64,000 nucleotides of DNA from Psychrobacillus sp. BL-248-WT-3 (GCF_012843435.1 NZ_JABAFC010000005.1:87115-151114), one strand, 5' to 3'. Numbered from the stretch's first letter, positions 1 through 9,700 are shown. A program made the numbers and translations. The notes: generated by a model not told the origin, from the letters alone.

Positions 1-246
1 ACTAGATCCTTTGGGTCTGCTGCAATTGAGATTGCCTATGTAGCCACTGGAAGATTAGATGCATATTTGTCCATGAGACTTTCACCATGGGATATCGCTG
101 GAGGAATGGTAATAGCAAACGAAGTGGGAGCAGTTGTTACTAACTTATCTAACGAGCCTATAAATCTGTTAAAACAAAATTCATTTATAGTCTCTAAGCC
201 TAATCTTCATGAACAACTATTATCAAAATATATTATTTTAAAATAA
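1..246 (+). CDS. suhB: Inositol monophosphatase family protein (C-terminal part)
   Basis: The reading frame is open from the window edge for 81 codons, so only the C-terminus is present. It shows the family's second metal-binding motif: Ser-Pro-Trp-Asp-Ile-Ala-Gly-Gly (residues about 32-39), where the Asp is a metal ligand, and before it RSFGSAAIEIAYVATGRLDAY. Members hydrolyse myo-inositol phosphates or related sugar phosphates with Mg2+ in the cytosol. The B. subtilis counterpart near the yla genes is YktC/SuhB, and the downstream ylaF and typA fit that. The physiological substrate cannot be told from this fragment. Confidence 0.85.
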   Translation, partial: TRSFGSAAIEIAYVATGRLDAYLSMRLSPWDIAGGMVIANEVGAVVTNLSNEPINLLKQNSFIVSKPNLHEQLLSKYIILK

Positions 247-343
247 ATGAGTTCGTTTCATATATTTAAAAAATATAATAGAATCATATAAAATTATATT
301 GTCGAAAACCATACAAGTAATCGTTGATAAGAATTAAGGCTTT

Positions 344-386
344 AAAAAAAGAGACTGGTCAGTGACGTTAGTCAGGACCAGCCTCT
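344..386 (-). terminator. Rho-independent terminator of ylaF
   Basis: On the minus strand GAGGCTGGTC pairs with GACCAGTCTC, with an inner TGAC/GTCA stem, followed by a seven-T run. It lies about 70 bp past the ylaF stop. It also blocks convergent transcription from the left. Confidence 0.75.
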
Positions 387-455
387 ACTGAAGTAGAAAG
401 AATTGATAAACTACCCAGCTATAATTATAAAAAACTCGGGCTTATTTAGATTTTC

Positions 456-644
456 CTATTCTAATAACCCTTGTTCACGCATTTTCTTTTTCGTTTTAAA
501 GCCAAATCCCATTACTACAAATAACATTGCTAAAAACAATAATGCTAACGGAATATTACGTAATGCAATAGCAACTCCTATTAAACCCATAGACAACATT
601 GCGCCTAGAGAAAACAATACAAAAACCCATTTAATGTTACTCAA
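456..644 (-). CDS. ylaF: YlaF family small membrane protein
   Basis: A 62-residue protein with two hydrophobic segments (about residues 4-22 and 26-46) and a basic C-terminal tail (KTKKKMREQG), so a small integral membrane protein of the DUF5325/YlaF type. Function unknown. I start it at the TTG at 644 because GGGGG lies 7-8 bases upstream; a longer frame from a TTG at 659 has no ribosome site. It is divergent from typA, the same arrangement as ylaF and ylaG/typA in B. subtilis, and ends at the hairpin at 344-386. Confidence 0.75.
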   Translation of the reverse strand: MSNIKWVFVLFSLGAMLSMGLIGVAIALRNIPLALLFLAMLFVVMGFGFKTKKKMREQGLLE

Positions 645-697
645 AACAATTACCCCCAAGAAAATAATTAAAAATATTATAACTTTAGTTCTACTTG

Positions 698-706
698 TGT
701 TATAAT
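698..706 (+). promoter_or_regulatory. Extended -10 promoter of typA
   Basis: TGT followed directly by TATAAT (701-706) makes an extended -10 element about 40 bp before the typA start. No good -35 is seen at 16-18 bp spacing, which extended -10 promoters tolerate. Confidence 0.55.
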
Positions 707-747
707 AGCACAGTTATGGACATGAAAAAAGAATATGGAGTGGAAAT

Positions 748-2595
748 ATGACAAAATTACGTCAAGATTTAAGAAACATAGCTATTATAGCACACGTTGA
801 CCATGGAAAAACGACTTTAGTCGATCAATTATTAAAACAATCAGGAACGTTCCGTTCTAATGAACACGTTGACGAAAGAGCAATGGACTCAAACGATATA
901 GAGCGCGAGCGTGGAATTACTATATTAGCAAAAAACACAGCTGTAAATTATGAAGACACACGCATCAATATTTTGGATACACCTGGCCATGCTGATTTTG
1001 GTGGAGAAGTAGAGCGTATCTTAAAAATGGTAGATGGTGTTTTACTAGTTGTAGATGCATATGAAGGTTGTATGCCTCAAACACGTTTTGTATTGAAGAA
1101 AGCATTAGAACAAAAATTAATACCAATAGTTGTAGTTAACAAAGTAGATAAAGATTCTGCTCGTCCACTAGAAGTAGTAGATGAAGTATTAGAACTTTTC
1201 ATAGAGTTAGGTGCAGATGACGATCAATTAGACTTCCCAGTAGTATATGCTTCAGGTGTTAATGGGACTGCTTCTTTAGACGCTGACCCAGCTAACCAAG
1301 AAGAAGATATGAAGTGTTTATTTGAGAAAATCATTGAATCTATTCCAGCGCCAATTGATAATTCAGATGAGCCATTACAGTTCCAGGTTGCATTACTTGA
1401 CTATAATGACTATGTAGGCCGTATCGGTATTGGTCGCGTATTCCGCGGTACAATTGAAGTAGGTCAACAAGTTTCATTAATGAAATTAGATGGCAAAGTT
1501 AAAAATTACCGTGTTTCTAAATTGTTTGGTTTCTTCGGTTTAAAACGTGTAGAGATTGAATCTGCAAAAGCTGGAGATTTAATAGCGGTTTCTGGTATGG
1601 AAGAAATTAACGTAGGGGAAACAGTTTGTCCTACAGACCATCCTGACGCTTTAATTCCATTACGTATCGATGAGCCAACGCTACAAATGACATTCTTAAC
1701 AAATAACTCACCGTTTGCTGGTCGTGAAGGTAAATGGGTTACATCTCGTAAAATTGAAGAACGTCTTCGTTCACAATTACAAACAGATGTTTCTTTACGA
1801 GTAGAAGATACAGATTCACCTGATGCTTGGGTTGTTTCTGGTCGTGGAGAACTCCACTTATCTATATTAATAGAGAACATGCGTCGTGAAGGTTTTGAGC
1901 TTCAAGTATCTAAACCTGAAGTTATTATTCGTGAAATTGATGGCAAAAAATGTGAGCCGGTTGAACGCGTTCAAATTGATGTACCAGAAGACTGTGTAGG
2001 TTCAATCATTGAGTCTATGGGTACACGTAAAGGCGAAATGGTAGATATGATTAATAGTGGGAATGGCCAAGTACGTTTGATTTTCATGGTTCCTGCCCGT
2101 GGATTAATCGGATATTCAACTGAATTCATGTCCTTGACTAAAGGGTTCGGAATCATTAACCATACATTTGACAGCTACCAACCAGTAGTGGCAGGTCGCG
2201 TTGGCGGACGTCACCAAGGTGTACTTGTTTCTATGGAAACAGGAAAAGCAACAACTTATGGTATGATGCAAATTGAAGACCGTGGAACTCTATTCGTAGA
2301 GCCAGGTACTGAAATTTATGAAGGTATGATTGTTGGTGAAAATACTCGTGATGCTGATATCACAGTAAATATAACTAAAATGAAACAAAAAACAAACATT
2401 CGTTCAGCAAATAAAGACCAAACAAATGTTATTAAACGCCCACGTATCTTAACTTTAGAAGAAGCATTAGAATTCCTTGGCGATGATGAATACCTGGAAG
2501 TAACACCAGAGTCTATTCGCTTACGTAAAAAAATTCTTGAGAAGAGCGAACGTGAACGCGTAACGAAGAAAAAGAAAAGTGCAGATCAGGAATAG
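748..2595 (+). CDS. typA: Translational GTPase TypA/BipA
   Basis: 615 residues, full length. The N-terminal GTPase domain shows G1 AHVDHGKTT, the switch region around residues 50-60 (ERERGITI), G3 DTPGHADF and G4 NKVDK; EF-G-like domains and the BipA-specific C-terminal domain follow. TypA is a ribosome-binding GTPase of the EF-G/LepA class needed for ribosome biogenesis and growth in the cold or under stress. The C-terminus is Lys-rich (KKKKSADQE). The start has GGAGTGG 5 bases upstream. It corresponds to B. subtilis ylaG and is followed after 21 bp by ylaH, so the two are probably cotranscribed. Confidence 0.97.
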   Translation: MTKLRQDLRNIAIIAHVDHGKTTLVDQLLKQSGTFRSNEHVDERAMDSNDIERERGITILAKNTAVNYEDTRINILDTPGHADFGGEVERILKMVDGVLLVVDAYEGCMPQTRFVLKKALEQKLIPIVVVNKVDKDSARPLEVVDEVLELFIELGADDDQLDFPVVYASGVNGTASLDADPANQEEDMKCLFEKIIESIPAPIDNSDEPLQFQVALLDYNDYVGRIGIGRVFRGTIEVGQQVSLMKLDGKVKNYRVSKLFGFFGLKRVEIESAKAGDLIAVSGMEEINVGETVCPTDHPDALIPLRIDEPTLQMTFLTNNSPFAGREGKWVTSRKIEERLRSQLQTDVSLRVEDTDSPDAWVVSGRGELHLSILIENMRREGFELQVSKPEVIIREIDGKKCEPVERVQIDVPEDCVGSIIESMGTRKGEMVDMINSGNGQVRLIFMVPARGLIGYSTEFMSLTKGFGIINHTFDSYQPVVAGRVGGRHQGVLVSMETGKATTYGMMQIEDRGTLFVEPGTEIYEGMIVGENTRDADITVNITKMKQKTNIRSANKDQTNVIKRPRILTLEEALEFLGDDEYLEVTPESIRLRKKILEKSERERVTKKKKSADQE

Positions 2596-2616
2596 GAACT
2601 GAAAGGGTGACAAGCC

Positions 2617-2940
2617 TTGGAGGAACAAGATCTAGTAATGGGTAGAATGTCTTCTATCGCTAGGTTTATATATGAAACAATGCCCAACTTTACTGTATCA
2701 GGCTATGTTTTATTTATCGTCATATTTTTATTGTCGGTGCTAGTGTACAAGCTTGGATTTGCAAAGAAGTTAGTGTTTAAGCAAAATGTAGTTATCTATA
2801 TTTTCCTTTTGTTAGGTTGCTTAATGTTGACCTTCTTAGCATTTTTCCTTCCGGTAGTGGAAGCATTGTTAGTTGCTGCATTGATATTAATCATATATAA
2901 AATACGATTAAATCTAGAAAAAAGAGGTTCGACTACTTAG
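2617..2940 (+). CDS. ylaH: YlaH-like membrane protein
   Basis: 107 residues with three predicted membrane segments (about 27-45, 53-74 and 77-92) and a basic C-terminal end. Recognised by its place directly after typA and its overall pattern as YlaH; no biochemical role is established. The TTG start is chosen because AAAGGGTG precedes it by about 8 bases. Its transcript probably ends at the hairpin at 2997-3043. Confidence 0.75.
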   Translation: MEEQDLVMGRMSSIARFIYETMPNFTVSGYVLFIVIFLLSVLVYKLGFAKKLVFKQNVVIYIFLLLGCLMLTFLAFFLPVVEALLVAALILIIYKIRLNLEKRGSTT

Positions 2941-2996
2941 GTAGACTACTTTAAATCTATAAACGAGGCTGAGACATAATCCACCTCAAAATTAAA

Positions 2997-3043
2997 AGCA
3001 GATCAAATTTTACGATGAGTAAAATTCGGTCTGCTTTCTTTTT
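2997..3043 (+). terminator. Terminator after ylaH
   Basis: AGCAGATC and GGTCTGCT flank a long AT stem (AAATTTTAC/GTAAAATT) with a 5-base loop, then TTTCTTTTT. Just before it is GAGGCTGAGACATAA, a short motif I recognise as recurring in intergenic hairpins of low-GC Gram-positives. Confidence 0.75.
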
Positions 3044-3099
3044 ATATCTTCTTCCGAAACCATGTAGAGATTATCTGCTTATAGAAGTAATATTAGTTG

Positions 3100-3178
3100 T
3101 TCGGAGTGAAGGTTGCGACTACTAGAAAGAGACTATAGGCCACAGGAAAGCGTTCACAGTAACGGAGAACAATGGCTA
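3100..3178. repeat. Degenerate copy of an intergenic repeat body
   Basis: The segment carries GGAGTGAAGG, GCGACT, CACAGGAAAGCG and AACGGAGAACAATGG in the order seen in the body of the 380-bp elements at 38343-40329 and 63251-63638 (GGAGCG, GCGACTCC, GAGGAAAGCG). The middle is shortened and the copy is decayed. A 66-codon frame runs through it (3113-3313) but is composed of repeat and AT-rich sequence and is not called. The rest of the 2941-3435 gap holds the terminator at 2997, this copy and the left end of the cassette at 3296. Confidence 0.5.
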
Positions 3179-3295
3179 CCCCAGTTAGGCGTTCTAGGAA
3201 AGACGAAGTTAGACGAAGCTCTTGGGCTCGCATCCATGGTCACAAATTTTAGAAAATATGCAGTACGAGGATGGCATCTCATTATATATTTTCAA

Positions 3296-3323
3296 GGCTC
3301 TGTTAAAGGCTAGGGTTGTTTTT
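3296..3323. repeat. Left terminal inverted repeat of the cassette
   Basis: Begins GGCTCTGTTAAAGG and pairs with 4125-4152. It points inward, like the GGCT end of the element at 63251. Confidence 0.6.
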
Positions 3324-3435
3324 TCGTGAAGCGATTTAGTTTGTGAAATGTTATACTTAAACTAATGAGGTAGTTTAGTTTAAGTAGTAGGTATTATTAA
3401 ATGTAAGTGTTTATAAAGAGAAAGGGGTTATGACG

Positions 3436-4002
3436 TTGAGAAAAACAAAAGAAAAAAATGAATTATTTGAATGGATAAAGACAATAGGAATTGCACTTTT
3501 ATTTGCATTTGGTATTCGATTTTTCCTATTTGAACCTATTGTGGTTGACGGTGCCTCTATGATGCCAACGTTTGAAAATGGTGACAAAGTAGTAGTGAAC
3601 AAAATCGGACCAGAATTGATTGATTATCAAAGATTTGATGTAATTGTATTTGAAGCCAAAGAAGATACTAACTACATCAAACGTATTATTGGTATTCCTG
3701 GTGACCGCATTGCTTATGAAAACGATGAACTTTTTATTAACGGTGAGAGGTACGAAGAACCCTACTTAGAGGAATATAAAAAAGCTTTGTTAGACAATGA
3801 TACACTTACTGGAGACTTTACATTAGAGGAAAAATTAGGTGAAACAACTGTACCAGATGGTACTTTTTTTGTACTAGGAGATAATCGCCGTGATAGCACA
3901 GATAGCAGGGACCCTCGTGTTGGATTTGTTTCAGAGGAAAAAATATTAGGTACCGCAAAAATAGTATTTTTACCCCTAGATAATTTAAAGATAATAAAAT
4001 GA
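3436..4002 (+). CDS. sipS: Type I signal peptidase
   Basis: 188 residues. One N-terminal membrane anchor (about residues 14-32) precedes the extracytoplasmic catalytic domain. The catalytic Ser is in DGASMMPT (Ser41) and the general-base Lys in NYIKRIIGIPGDR (Lys82); the box GDNRRDSTDSR is near the C-terminus. It cleaves signal peptides of exported preproteins at the outer membrane face. The TTG at 3436 is preferred to the ATG at 3430 because GAAAGGGG lies 8 bases before the TTG but only 2 before the ATG. It lies alone inside an inverted-repeat cassette between ylaH and ylaI. Bacilli often have several paralogues, so the symbol marks the family, not strict orthology. Confidence 0.92.
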   Translation: MRKTKEKNELFEWIKTIGIALLFAFGIRFFLFEPIVVDGASMMPTFENGDKVVVNKIGPELIDYQRFDVIVFEAKEDTNYIKRIIGIPGDRIAYENDELFINGERYEEPYLEEYKKALLDNDTLTGDFTLEEKLGETTVPDGTFFVLGDNRRDSTDSRDPRVGFVSEEKILGTAKIVFLPLDNLKIIK

Positions 4003-4077
4003 TAAAGTGGTTTGTAAGTGAAATGAGGAAATATTTATTAAGCTAACGAGTGCTTTAGTAAAAACTCAGTATCAAAG

Positions 4078-4114
4078 TAAAATGAGCCAGGAGGAAATAT
4101 CCTAGCTCATTTTT
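4078..4114 (+). terminator. Terminator of the signal peptidase gene
   Basis: AAAATGAGC and GCTCATTTT form the stem, with inner AGGA/TCCT pairing, followed by a T run. It lies inside the cassette, about 75 bp past the stop codon. Confidence 0.7.
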
Positions 4115-4124
4115 ATGTGTATTT

Positions 4125-4152
4125 AAAATCAACCTTTACCTTTAACATAGCC
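4125..4152. repeat. Right terminal inverted repeat of the cassette
   Basis: Ends CCTTTAACATAGCC, the inverse of the left end, and closely resembles the right end of the 380-bp element at about 40302-40329. Confidence 0.6.
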
Positions 4153-4166
4153 ACTTTCAAAATAAA

Positions 4167-4207
4167 ACGCAAAAAGAGAATTCCACAAAGCAATTCTCTT
4201 TTTGCGT
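4167..4207. repeat. Perfect 16-bp inverted repeat
   Basis: ACGCAAAAAGAGAATT (4167-4182) and its exact complement (4192-4207) surround a 9-base loop. It could be a second, bidirectional terminator, just outside the cassette. The 4003-4347 gap thus holds three hairpins and the cassette end, and no gene. Confidence 0.6.
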
Positions 4208-4263
4208 AAAATGAAACTAATTATGTACTAGCTTCGTTTTTATTCTCTTATAAGTAAAAGCAG

Positions 4264-4311
4264 AAAAAAAGACCTAGAAATTTTCTGTAAGTAAAAATTT
4301 TAGGTCTTTTT
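4264..4311 (-). terminator. Terminator of ylaI
   Basis: AAAAGACCTAGAAATTTT pairs with AAAATTTTAGGTCTTTT with one mismatch. On the minus strand a seven-T run follows the stem, 37 bp past the ylaI stop. Confidence 0.7.
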
Positions 4312-4347
4312 GATTTGGAAGATAAGTATGGTCCTAGTCTTGATTAA

Positions 4348-4551
4348 TTAAAACTCATTTTCAATTAATCGAGAACTTTTGTAGGAGATATACTTACCAG
4401 TAGCTAGGCGTTCCTTCGTTTTATACTCGATTCGATCATGACATTCTTCGCACATATAAGTATGAATAGGTCGATTTCTTAGTTTTTTTGCTAGTGGTAA
4501 ATCAGAAGAAATTTCATCAATTCGATCGCATATCACACATTGCACTTTCAT
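4348..4551 (-). CDS. ylaI: YlaI family zinc-ribbon protein
   Basis: 67 residues with two Cys pairs, CVIC (residues 5-8) and CEEC (residues 34-37), spaced like a small zinc ribbon. This is the DUF2197/YlaI type; function unknown, perhaps nucleic acid or protein binding. I start at ATG 4551, with TAGGAG about 8 bases upstream; the in-frame TTG at 4560 would sit on the ribosome site. It follows the hypothetical gene 4563-5060 by about a dozen bases on the same strand, so both are likely one transcript. Confidence 0.75.
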   Translation of the reverse strand: MKVQCVICDRIDEISSDLPLAKKLRNRPIHTYMCEECHDRIEYKTKERLATGKYISYKSSRLIENEF

Positions 4552-4562
4552 ATACAACACTC

Positions 4563-5060
4563 CTACTCTAATCGAAATGCAGTTACGTATCTAATCGGAT
4601 CATTCAGGTTAGTTCCATCTTTTTTTATAATATGGACGGGACCATCTTCACGAAGTGGCTTGCCCTTGTGACTAAATTTAACTAGAATATCATCCATTTC
4701 ATCTAAGGAGATAGTATGATTTCCTTCGCTTGTTTCAATTATTAAGTGCTTTGCCTCTTTTAATGGTTCAGCATTTTGGATAAATGGTTTTAGCTCAATG
4801 CCATAAGTGTTAGAAAGCATTTTAGTCTTTTCATACTTCTTTTCTGATTTTAATGTAGGGGGATTTGTAGATCCCTCTATAATCTCACGAGACCAATGAG
4901 CTGAAGTGACCTTTGTGTATTCCTCGTCTAAATCTTTATACTCGTATTTTCCTTCAAAAAACTCATCTAGGTCAATTCTTCGATCGTCAAAAATCCACAC
5001 AGTGGGATCCAACGTTATATTAAATTTAACTGCTCCTGTAATAGGTATTATAAATTCCAT
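4563..5060 (-). CDS. Conserved hypothetical protein, about 165 residues
   Basis: 165 residues, acidic, no signal peptide or membrane segment. The N-terminal stretch VKFNITLDPTVWIFDDRRID and C-terminal GKPLREDGPVHII look conserved, as in a compact folded domain. The C-terminal part (LDEMDDILVKFSHKGKPLREDGPVHII) vaguely resembles the end of oxidoreductase molybdopterin-binding domains, but no cofactor residues can be pointed to and I do not assign that function. Good ribosome site (GAGGAGGC) before the ATG at 5060. It leads a probable two-gene unit with ylaI. Confidence 0.7.
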   Translation of the reverse strand: MEFIIPITGAVKFNITLDPTVWIFDDRRIDLDEFFEGKYEYKDLDEEYTKVTSAHWSREIIEGSTNPPTLKSEKKYEKTKMLSNTYGIELKPFIQNAEPLKEAKHLIIETSEGNHTISLDEMDDILVKFSHKGKPLREDGPVHIIKKDGTNLNDPIRYVTAFRLE

Positions 5061-5238
5061 GCAAATTGCCTCCTCTTAACTGTCTAATCTATATTAGTAT
5101 ACAGATAAAAGGTGAAATTTAAAAAGAATATTTCCTTTTCGATTAAACCTAAGCGAGAGAACACTTGCAATTTTTCCAATCAAAAGATACACTTTAGGGA
5201 GGTAAAGAACAAGAAATAATAATAATGGGGGCGTCCTC

Positions 5239-5520
5239 ATGGATACTAATATAGAACTTTCCTATCAAGATAAAGCTTTAGTGCTCTTAAAAAAAGATGC
5301 TGAAAAAATTGCCCAATTGATAAAAGTGCAAATGGATAACTTAACAATGCCTCAATGCCCTCTTTATGAAGAGGTTTTAGACACGCAAATGTTTGGATTA
5401 TCTCGTGAAATAGATTTCGCGGTAAAACTTGGACTTTTAGAAAAAAGTGAAGGTAAAGAGATTATTGCTTCACTTGAAAAAGAGTTGTCTGTTTTACACG
5501 AGATTCACACAGAAAAATAA
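5239..5520 (+). CDS. ylaN: YlaN (UPF0358) protein
   Basis: 93 residues, all-helical in character, matching the YlaN/UPF0358 family in length and sequence (for example [14 protein letters not shown]). YlaN is needed for growth under iron limitation in B. subtilis and has been reported to act on the Fur repressor. No Cys or His cluster is visible beyond a single Cys in MPQCP. GGGGGCG precedes the ATG by 5 bases. It stands directly upstream of ftsW, with a terminator between them. Confidence 0.9.
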   Translation: MDTNIELSYQDKALVLLKKDAEKIAQLIKVQMDNLTMPQCPLYEEVLDTQMFGLSREIDFAVKLGLLEKSEGKEIIASLEKELSVLHEIHTEK

Positions 5521-5525
5521 TGTTA

Positions 5526-5558
5526 AAACTCAAACAAGCAGACTGTTTGAGTTTTTTT
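5526..5558 (+). terminator. Terminator of ylaN
   Basis: AAACTCAAACA and TGTTTGAGTTT flank a 7-base loop, followed by a T run. ftsW starts 26 bp later. Confidence 0.8.
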
Positions 5559-5583
5559 CTATAAAGAAATTGAGGTCTTTCAT

Positions 5584-6750
5584 ATGAATGCTTATATAAA
5601 ACGTTTTATTAAAAACTTTGACTATCCTGTATTTTTTGTTTACATCGCTCTTTGTTTATTCGGTCTAGTAATGATATATAGTGCGAGCATGGTTTGGTCC
5701 GTTGAAAGGTATGGATGGACCCCAGATTATTTCTTCAATAAGCAAAAGCTTAATTTGTTATTATCTTTGCCTGTGTTTTTTTTAGCTGCGTTGTTTCCGT
5801 ACAAACATTATAAGAGTCGATTTATGATGCAGTTGATGCTTGGAGTAATGTTTATCCTACTCATTCTCGTTCATTTTATTGGAGTAGGTGGAGAAAGTGG
5901 ATCCCAAAGTTGGCTGAGTTTAGGTTTTGGTAATGTACAGCCATCAGAAATTGCTAAAATTGTAATAGTCTTATACTTTGCTAGTATCTTTACGAAAAAA
6001 TATCAAAATGGCACGCTAGACAAGCTAAATGAGTCTGTAGGTCCTCCTTTGTTAGTTTTAACTTTTGTGTTTGTTCTCATTATGCTTGAAACTGATGTGG
6101 GTAATACAATGATTATAAGTTTTGTAGCCATTTCAGTTATTGCCGCAAGTGGCATTAAATTCAAATCATACTCCAAATTGATAGGATTAATCAGTATACT
6201 AATAGTTATTGCCTTAACTTTTATATATTTCTTAAAGGACTCTCTTCTTACAGAACGCAGGTTAGGTAGACTTGAAGCTTTTTTCAATCCTTTTGATTAT
6301 GAACAGGGCTTCGGCTACCAAATAGTAAATGGATATATTGCTATTGGATCAGGCGGGCTGACAGGGCTGGGCTTGGGAAATTCTAACCAAAAGTATGGAT
6401 ATTTACCAGAGCCACATACAGATTTTATCATGGCCATTATTGCTGAGGAGTTAGGCTTGGTAGGTGTTCTGATTGTGTTATGCGGTTTGTTCTTCCTAGT
6501 GTTTAAGGCGATAATGATTAGTATAAAAACTAGAGATCCTCAGGCTAGAATGATAGCTGCTGGAATCGCAAGCATCATAGGGTTTCAAACATTTGTCAAC
6601 CTTGGCGGTATGCTTGGAATAATCCCGCTTACTGGTGTACCACTTCCTTTTATAAGTTACGGGGGGACCTCCATCATTATCTTATCTGCTGCCATTGGTA
6701 TACTGATGAATGTGTCAATGTTTGTTAAACTTGAAAAGACTAAATCATAA
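5584..6750 (+). CDS. ftsW: Cell division peptidoglycan polymerase FtsW
   Basis: 388 residues with about ten membrane segments. SEDS-family signatures are clear: GSQSWLSLGFGNVQPSEIAK in the first half, LETDVGNTMI, and near the C-terminus GVPLPFISYGGTS. FtsW polymerises lipid II at the septum with a class B penicillin-binding protein, here probably PbpB (45591-47795). Its position before pycA matches B. subtilis ylaO/ftsW. The spore paralogue SpoVE lies at 52162-53256. Only 3 bases separate its stop from the pycA ribosome site, so it may be cotranscribed with pycA. Confidence 0.96.
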   Translation: MNAYIKRFIKNFDYPVFFVYIALCLFGLVMIYSASMVWSVERYGWTPDYFFNKQKLNLLLSLPVFFLAALFPYKHYKSRFMMQLMLGVMFILLILVHFIGVGGESGSQSWLSLGFGNVQPSEIAKIVIVLYFASIFTKKYQNGTLDKLNESVGPPLLVLTFVFVLIMLETDVGNTMIISFVAISVIAASGIKFKSYSKLIGLISILIVIALTFIYFLKDSLLTERRLGRLEAFFNPFDYEQGFGYQIVNGYIAIGSGGLTGLGLGNSNQKYGYLPEPHTDFIMAIIAEELGLVGVLIVLCGLFFLVFKAIMISIKTRDPQARMIAAGIASIIGFQTFVNLGGMLGIIPLTGVPLPFISYGGTSIIILSAAIGILMNVSMFVKLEKTKS

Positions 6751-6765
6751 GGAGTGTGCAATGGG

Positions 6766-9700
6766 ATGAATAATATTAAAAAAATAGTAGTAGCAAATAG
6801 AGGCGAGATTGCTATTCGTATATTTCGTGCTTGTACCGAGTTAAATTTGCGTACCGTAGCTATTTATTCAAAAGAAGATAGCGGTTCCTTCCACCGCTTT
6901 AAATCAGATGAGTCTTACTTGGTGGGTAAAGATAAAAAACCGATCGATGCTTATCTAGACATTGAAGATATTATTCGCATTGCAAAAGAAAGTAAGGCCG
7001 ATGCTATACATCCAGGCTACGGTTTTCTATCAGAAAACGTAGAGTTCGCAAAAAGATGTGAAGAAGAAGGCATTATTTTTATTGGTCCAACATCTAAGCA
7101 TTTAGATATGTTTGGAGATAAGGTAAAGGCACGAGAACAAGCTGTAAAAGCTGGAATTCCTGTTATACCGGGAAGTGATGGACCACTAGAAGACATGGAA
7201 TCCATTCGTGATTTTGGTAAAAAGCATGGCTACCCTCTAATGATTAAAGCTTCTCTTGGTGGTGGTGGTCGTGGAATGAGAGTAGTACAAACTGAGGAAG
7301 ATCTTGAGAGCGCTTACGATAGAGCAAAATCAGAAGCAAAAGCGGCTTTTGGCTCTGATGAGGTTTACGTAGAAAAGTGTGTATATGAGCCAAAGCATAT
7401 TGAGGTTCAAATTTTAGGAGATAAAGAAGGAAACCTAATCCATCTATACGAGCGAGATTGTTCTATTCAACGTAGGCATCAAAAGGTTGTAGAGATTGCT
7501 CCTTCCAATTCATTAAGTCCTAAGTTAAGAGATGAAATATGTCAGGCAGCTGTAAAGTTGATGAATAATGTAGGTTATATAAATGCAGGAACTGTAGAAT
7601 TTTTAGTGACGGATGATGAATATTATTTTATCGAAGTAAACCCACGCATCCAGGTAGAACATACGATTACAGAAATGATCACGGGAATAGATATTGTTCA
7701 TGCTCAAATAAAAATAGCAGATGGGATCCCTTTAAATGCTCCTGAAATGGGTATACCTGACCAAGCTGACATTCCGTTATTTGGTTTTGCAATTCAATCG
7801 CGTGTAACTACTGAGGATCCTTTGAATAATTTCATGCCAGATACAGGTAAATTAGCCGTTTATCGTTCAGGAGGAGGATTTGGGGTCCGTCTAGATGCAG
7901 GTAATGGCTTCCAAGGTGCTATTATTTCTCCATATTATGATTCTTTGCTAGTAAAAGTTTCCACATGGGGAATGTCATTTAAAGAAGCAGCAGCTAAAAT
8001 GGATCGGAATTTACAAGAATTCAGGATCCGTGGTATTAAAACAAACATACCATTCCTAGAAAATGTAGTTAAACACCCTTCGTTCCTGTCAGGGAAATTT
8101 AATACAAGTTTTATAGATTCTACACCTGAATTATTCCTGTTTCCTAAAAGAAAGGATAGAGGGACTAAACTATTAAATTACATTGGTAATGTAACGGTTA
8201 ATGGGTTTCCAGGTATAGAGAAAAAGATAAAACCAGAGTTCGGCTCGGTTAGAAAGCCAACTTTCGATTTATCCTCTAACCCACCAGCAGGGACAAAAGA
8301 TATTTTAGATCAGCGAGGCGTTGATGGTCTGATTCAGTGGGTAAAGGAGCAGAAGGATGTTCTATTGACAGATACGACATTCCGAGATGCCCACCAGTCT
8401 TTACTTGCAACTCGAGTGCGCTCTTTCGATATGTTTAATATTGCCAAAGAATCTGCACATGGTATGCATAATCTTTTCTCATATGAAATGTGGGGAGGAG
8501 CAACGTTTGATGTAGCTTATCGCTTCTTGAAGGAAAATCCTTGGGACCGCTTGATCAAAATGCGTGAAATGATCCCAAACACTTTATTTCAAATGCTATT
8601 CCGAGGAGCAAATGCAGTAGGCTATAAAAACTATCCTGATAATGTGATTCGTGAATTTATAGCAAAATCTGCTGAAGCAGGAGTAGACGTATTCCGAATA
8701 TTTGATAGCCTTAACTGGATAAAAGGAATGGAAGTAGCGATTGATGCTACGCGTCAATCCGGTAAGATTGCAGAGGCAGCTATTTGTTACACTGGAGACA
8801 TTTTAAATGACTCTAGAGACAAATATACCGTTCAATACTATAAAGACATGGCAAAAGAGTTAGAGGCTTTAGGGGCTCATATTTTAGCGATTAAGGATAT
8901 GGCAGGATTGTTAAAACCGGAAGCAGCCTATCGTTTAGTGTCAGAATTAAAAGAAAGCGTAGATATTCCAATCCATCTACATACACATGATACAAGTGGA
9001 AATGGTATTTATACTTATGCTAAAGCAATTGATGCTGGAGTAGATATTGTTGATACAGCATTGGGAACTATGGCTGGATTAACATCACAACCTAGTGCTA
9101 GTAGCTTAAGCTATGCCATGCAGGGATCTGGTCGCAATGTTATTGGTAATGTCGAAGCATTTGAAAAACTTTCTAGCTACTGGGAAGATGTTCGTAAATA
9201 TTATCAAGACTTTGAAAGTGGCATGATTAGCCCGCATTCTGAAATATATGTCCATGAGATGCCTGGAGGTCAGTATAGCAATCTTCAGCAGCAAGCGAAG
9301 GCTGTAGGACTAGGGGATAGATGGGAAGAAGTAAAATCGATGTATTCACGAGTGAATCTTTTATTTGGAGACATCGTAAAGGTTACCCCTTCGTCTAAAA
9401 TTGTTGGAGACATGGCTTTATTTATGGTTCAAAATAACCTAGATGAGCTATCCGTTGTTACGAGAGGGAAGAAAATTGACTTTCCAGACTCTGTTATCGA
9501 ATTTTTTGAAGGATATATCGGACAACCTCATGGTGGTTTCCCTGAAGAGCTTCAAAAAGTGGTTTTAAAGGATCGTGAACCTATTACAGTGAGACCAGGT
9601 GAACTATTAGAGCCAGTAGACTTTAATGCGGTTAAAGAGCTTCTATTCAACAAATTAGAGCGTCCGGTAAATAGTCAGGAAATATTAGCTTATACTTTAT

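Larger units (their letters stand above)
3296..4152. mobile_element. Transposon-like cassette carrying a signal peptidase gene
   Basis: 857 bp bounded by imperfect inverted repeats. The left end (3296-3323) and the reverse complement of the right end (4125-4152) agree at 23 of 28 positions, both reading GGCTnTGTTAAAGG and later GGTTGnTTTT. The flanking octamers are ATTTTCAA (3288-3295) and ACTTTCAA (4153-4160), a 7/8 match expected of an 8-bp target duplication. The only gene inside is the signal peptidase, with its own likely extended -10 promoter (TGTTATACT, 3349-3357) and terminator (4078-4114). No transposase is encoded. The same ends bound the 380-bp elements elsewhere in the window. B. 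subtilis has no signal peptidase gene between ylaH and ylaI. Confidence 0.6.

Noticed and set aside
403..705. 100-codon plus-strand frame
   Set aside because: It is antisense to ylaF, rich in Asn, Lys and Ile, and lacks a ribosome site; a shadow of the real minus-strand gene.
3113..3313. 66-codon frame before the signal peptidase gene
   Set aside because: It runs through a decayed repeat and AT-rich sequence and crosses the left end of the cassette. No protein family is recognised.
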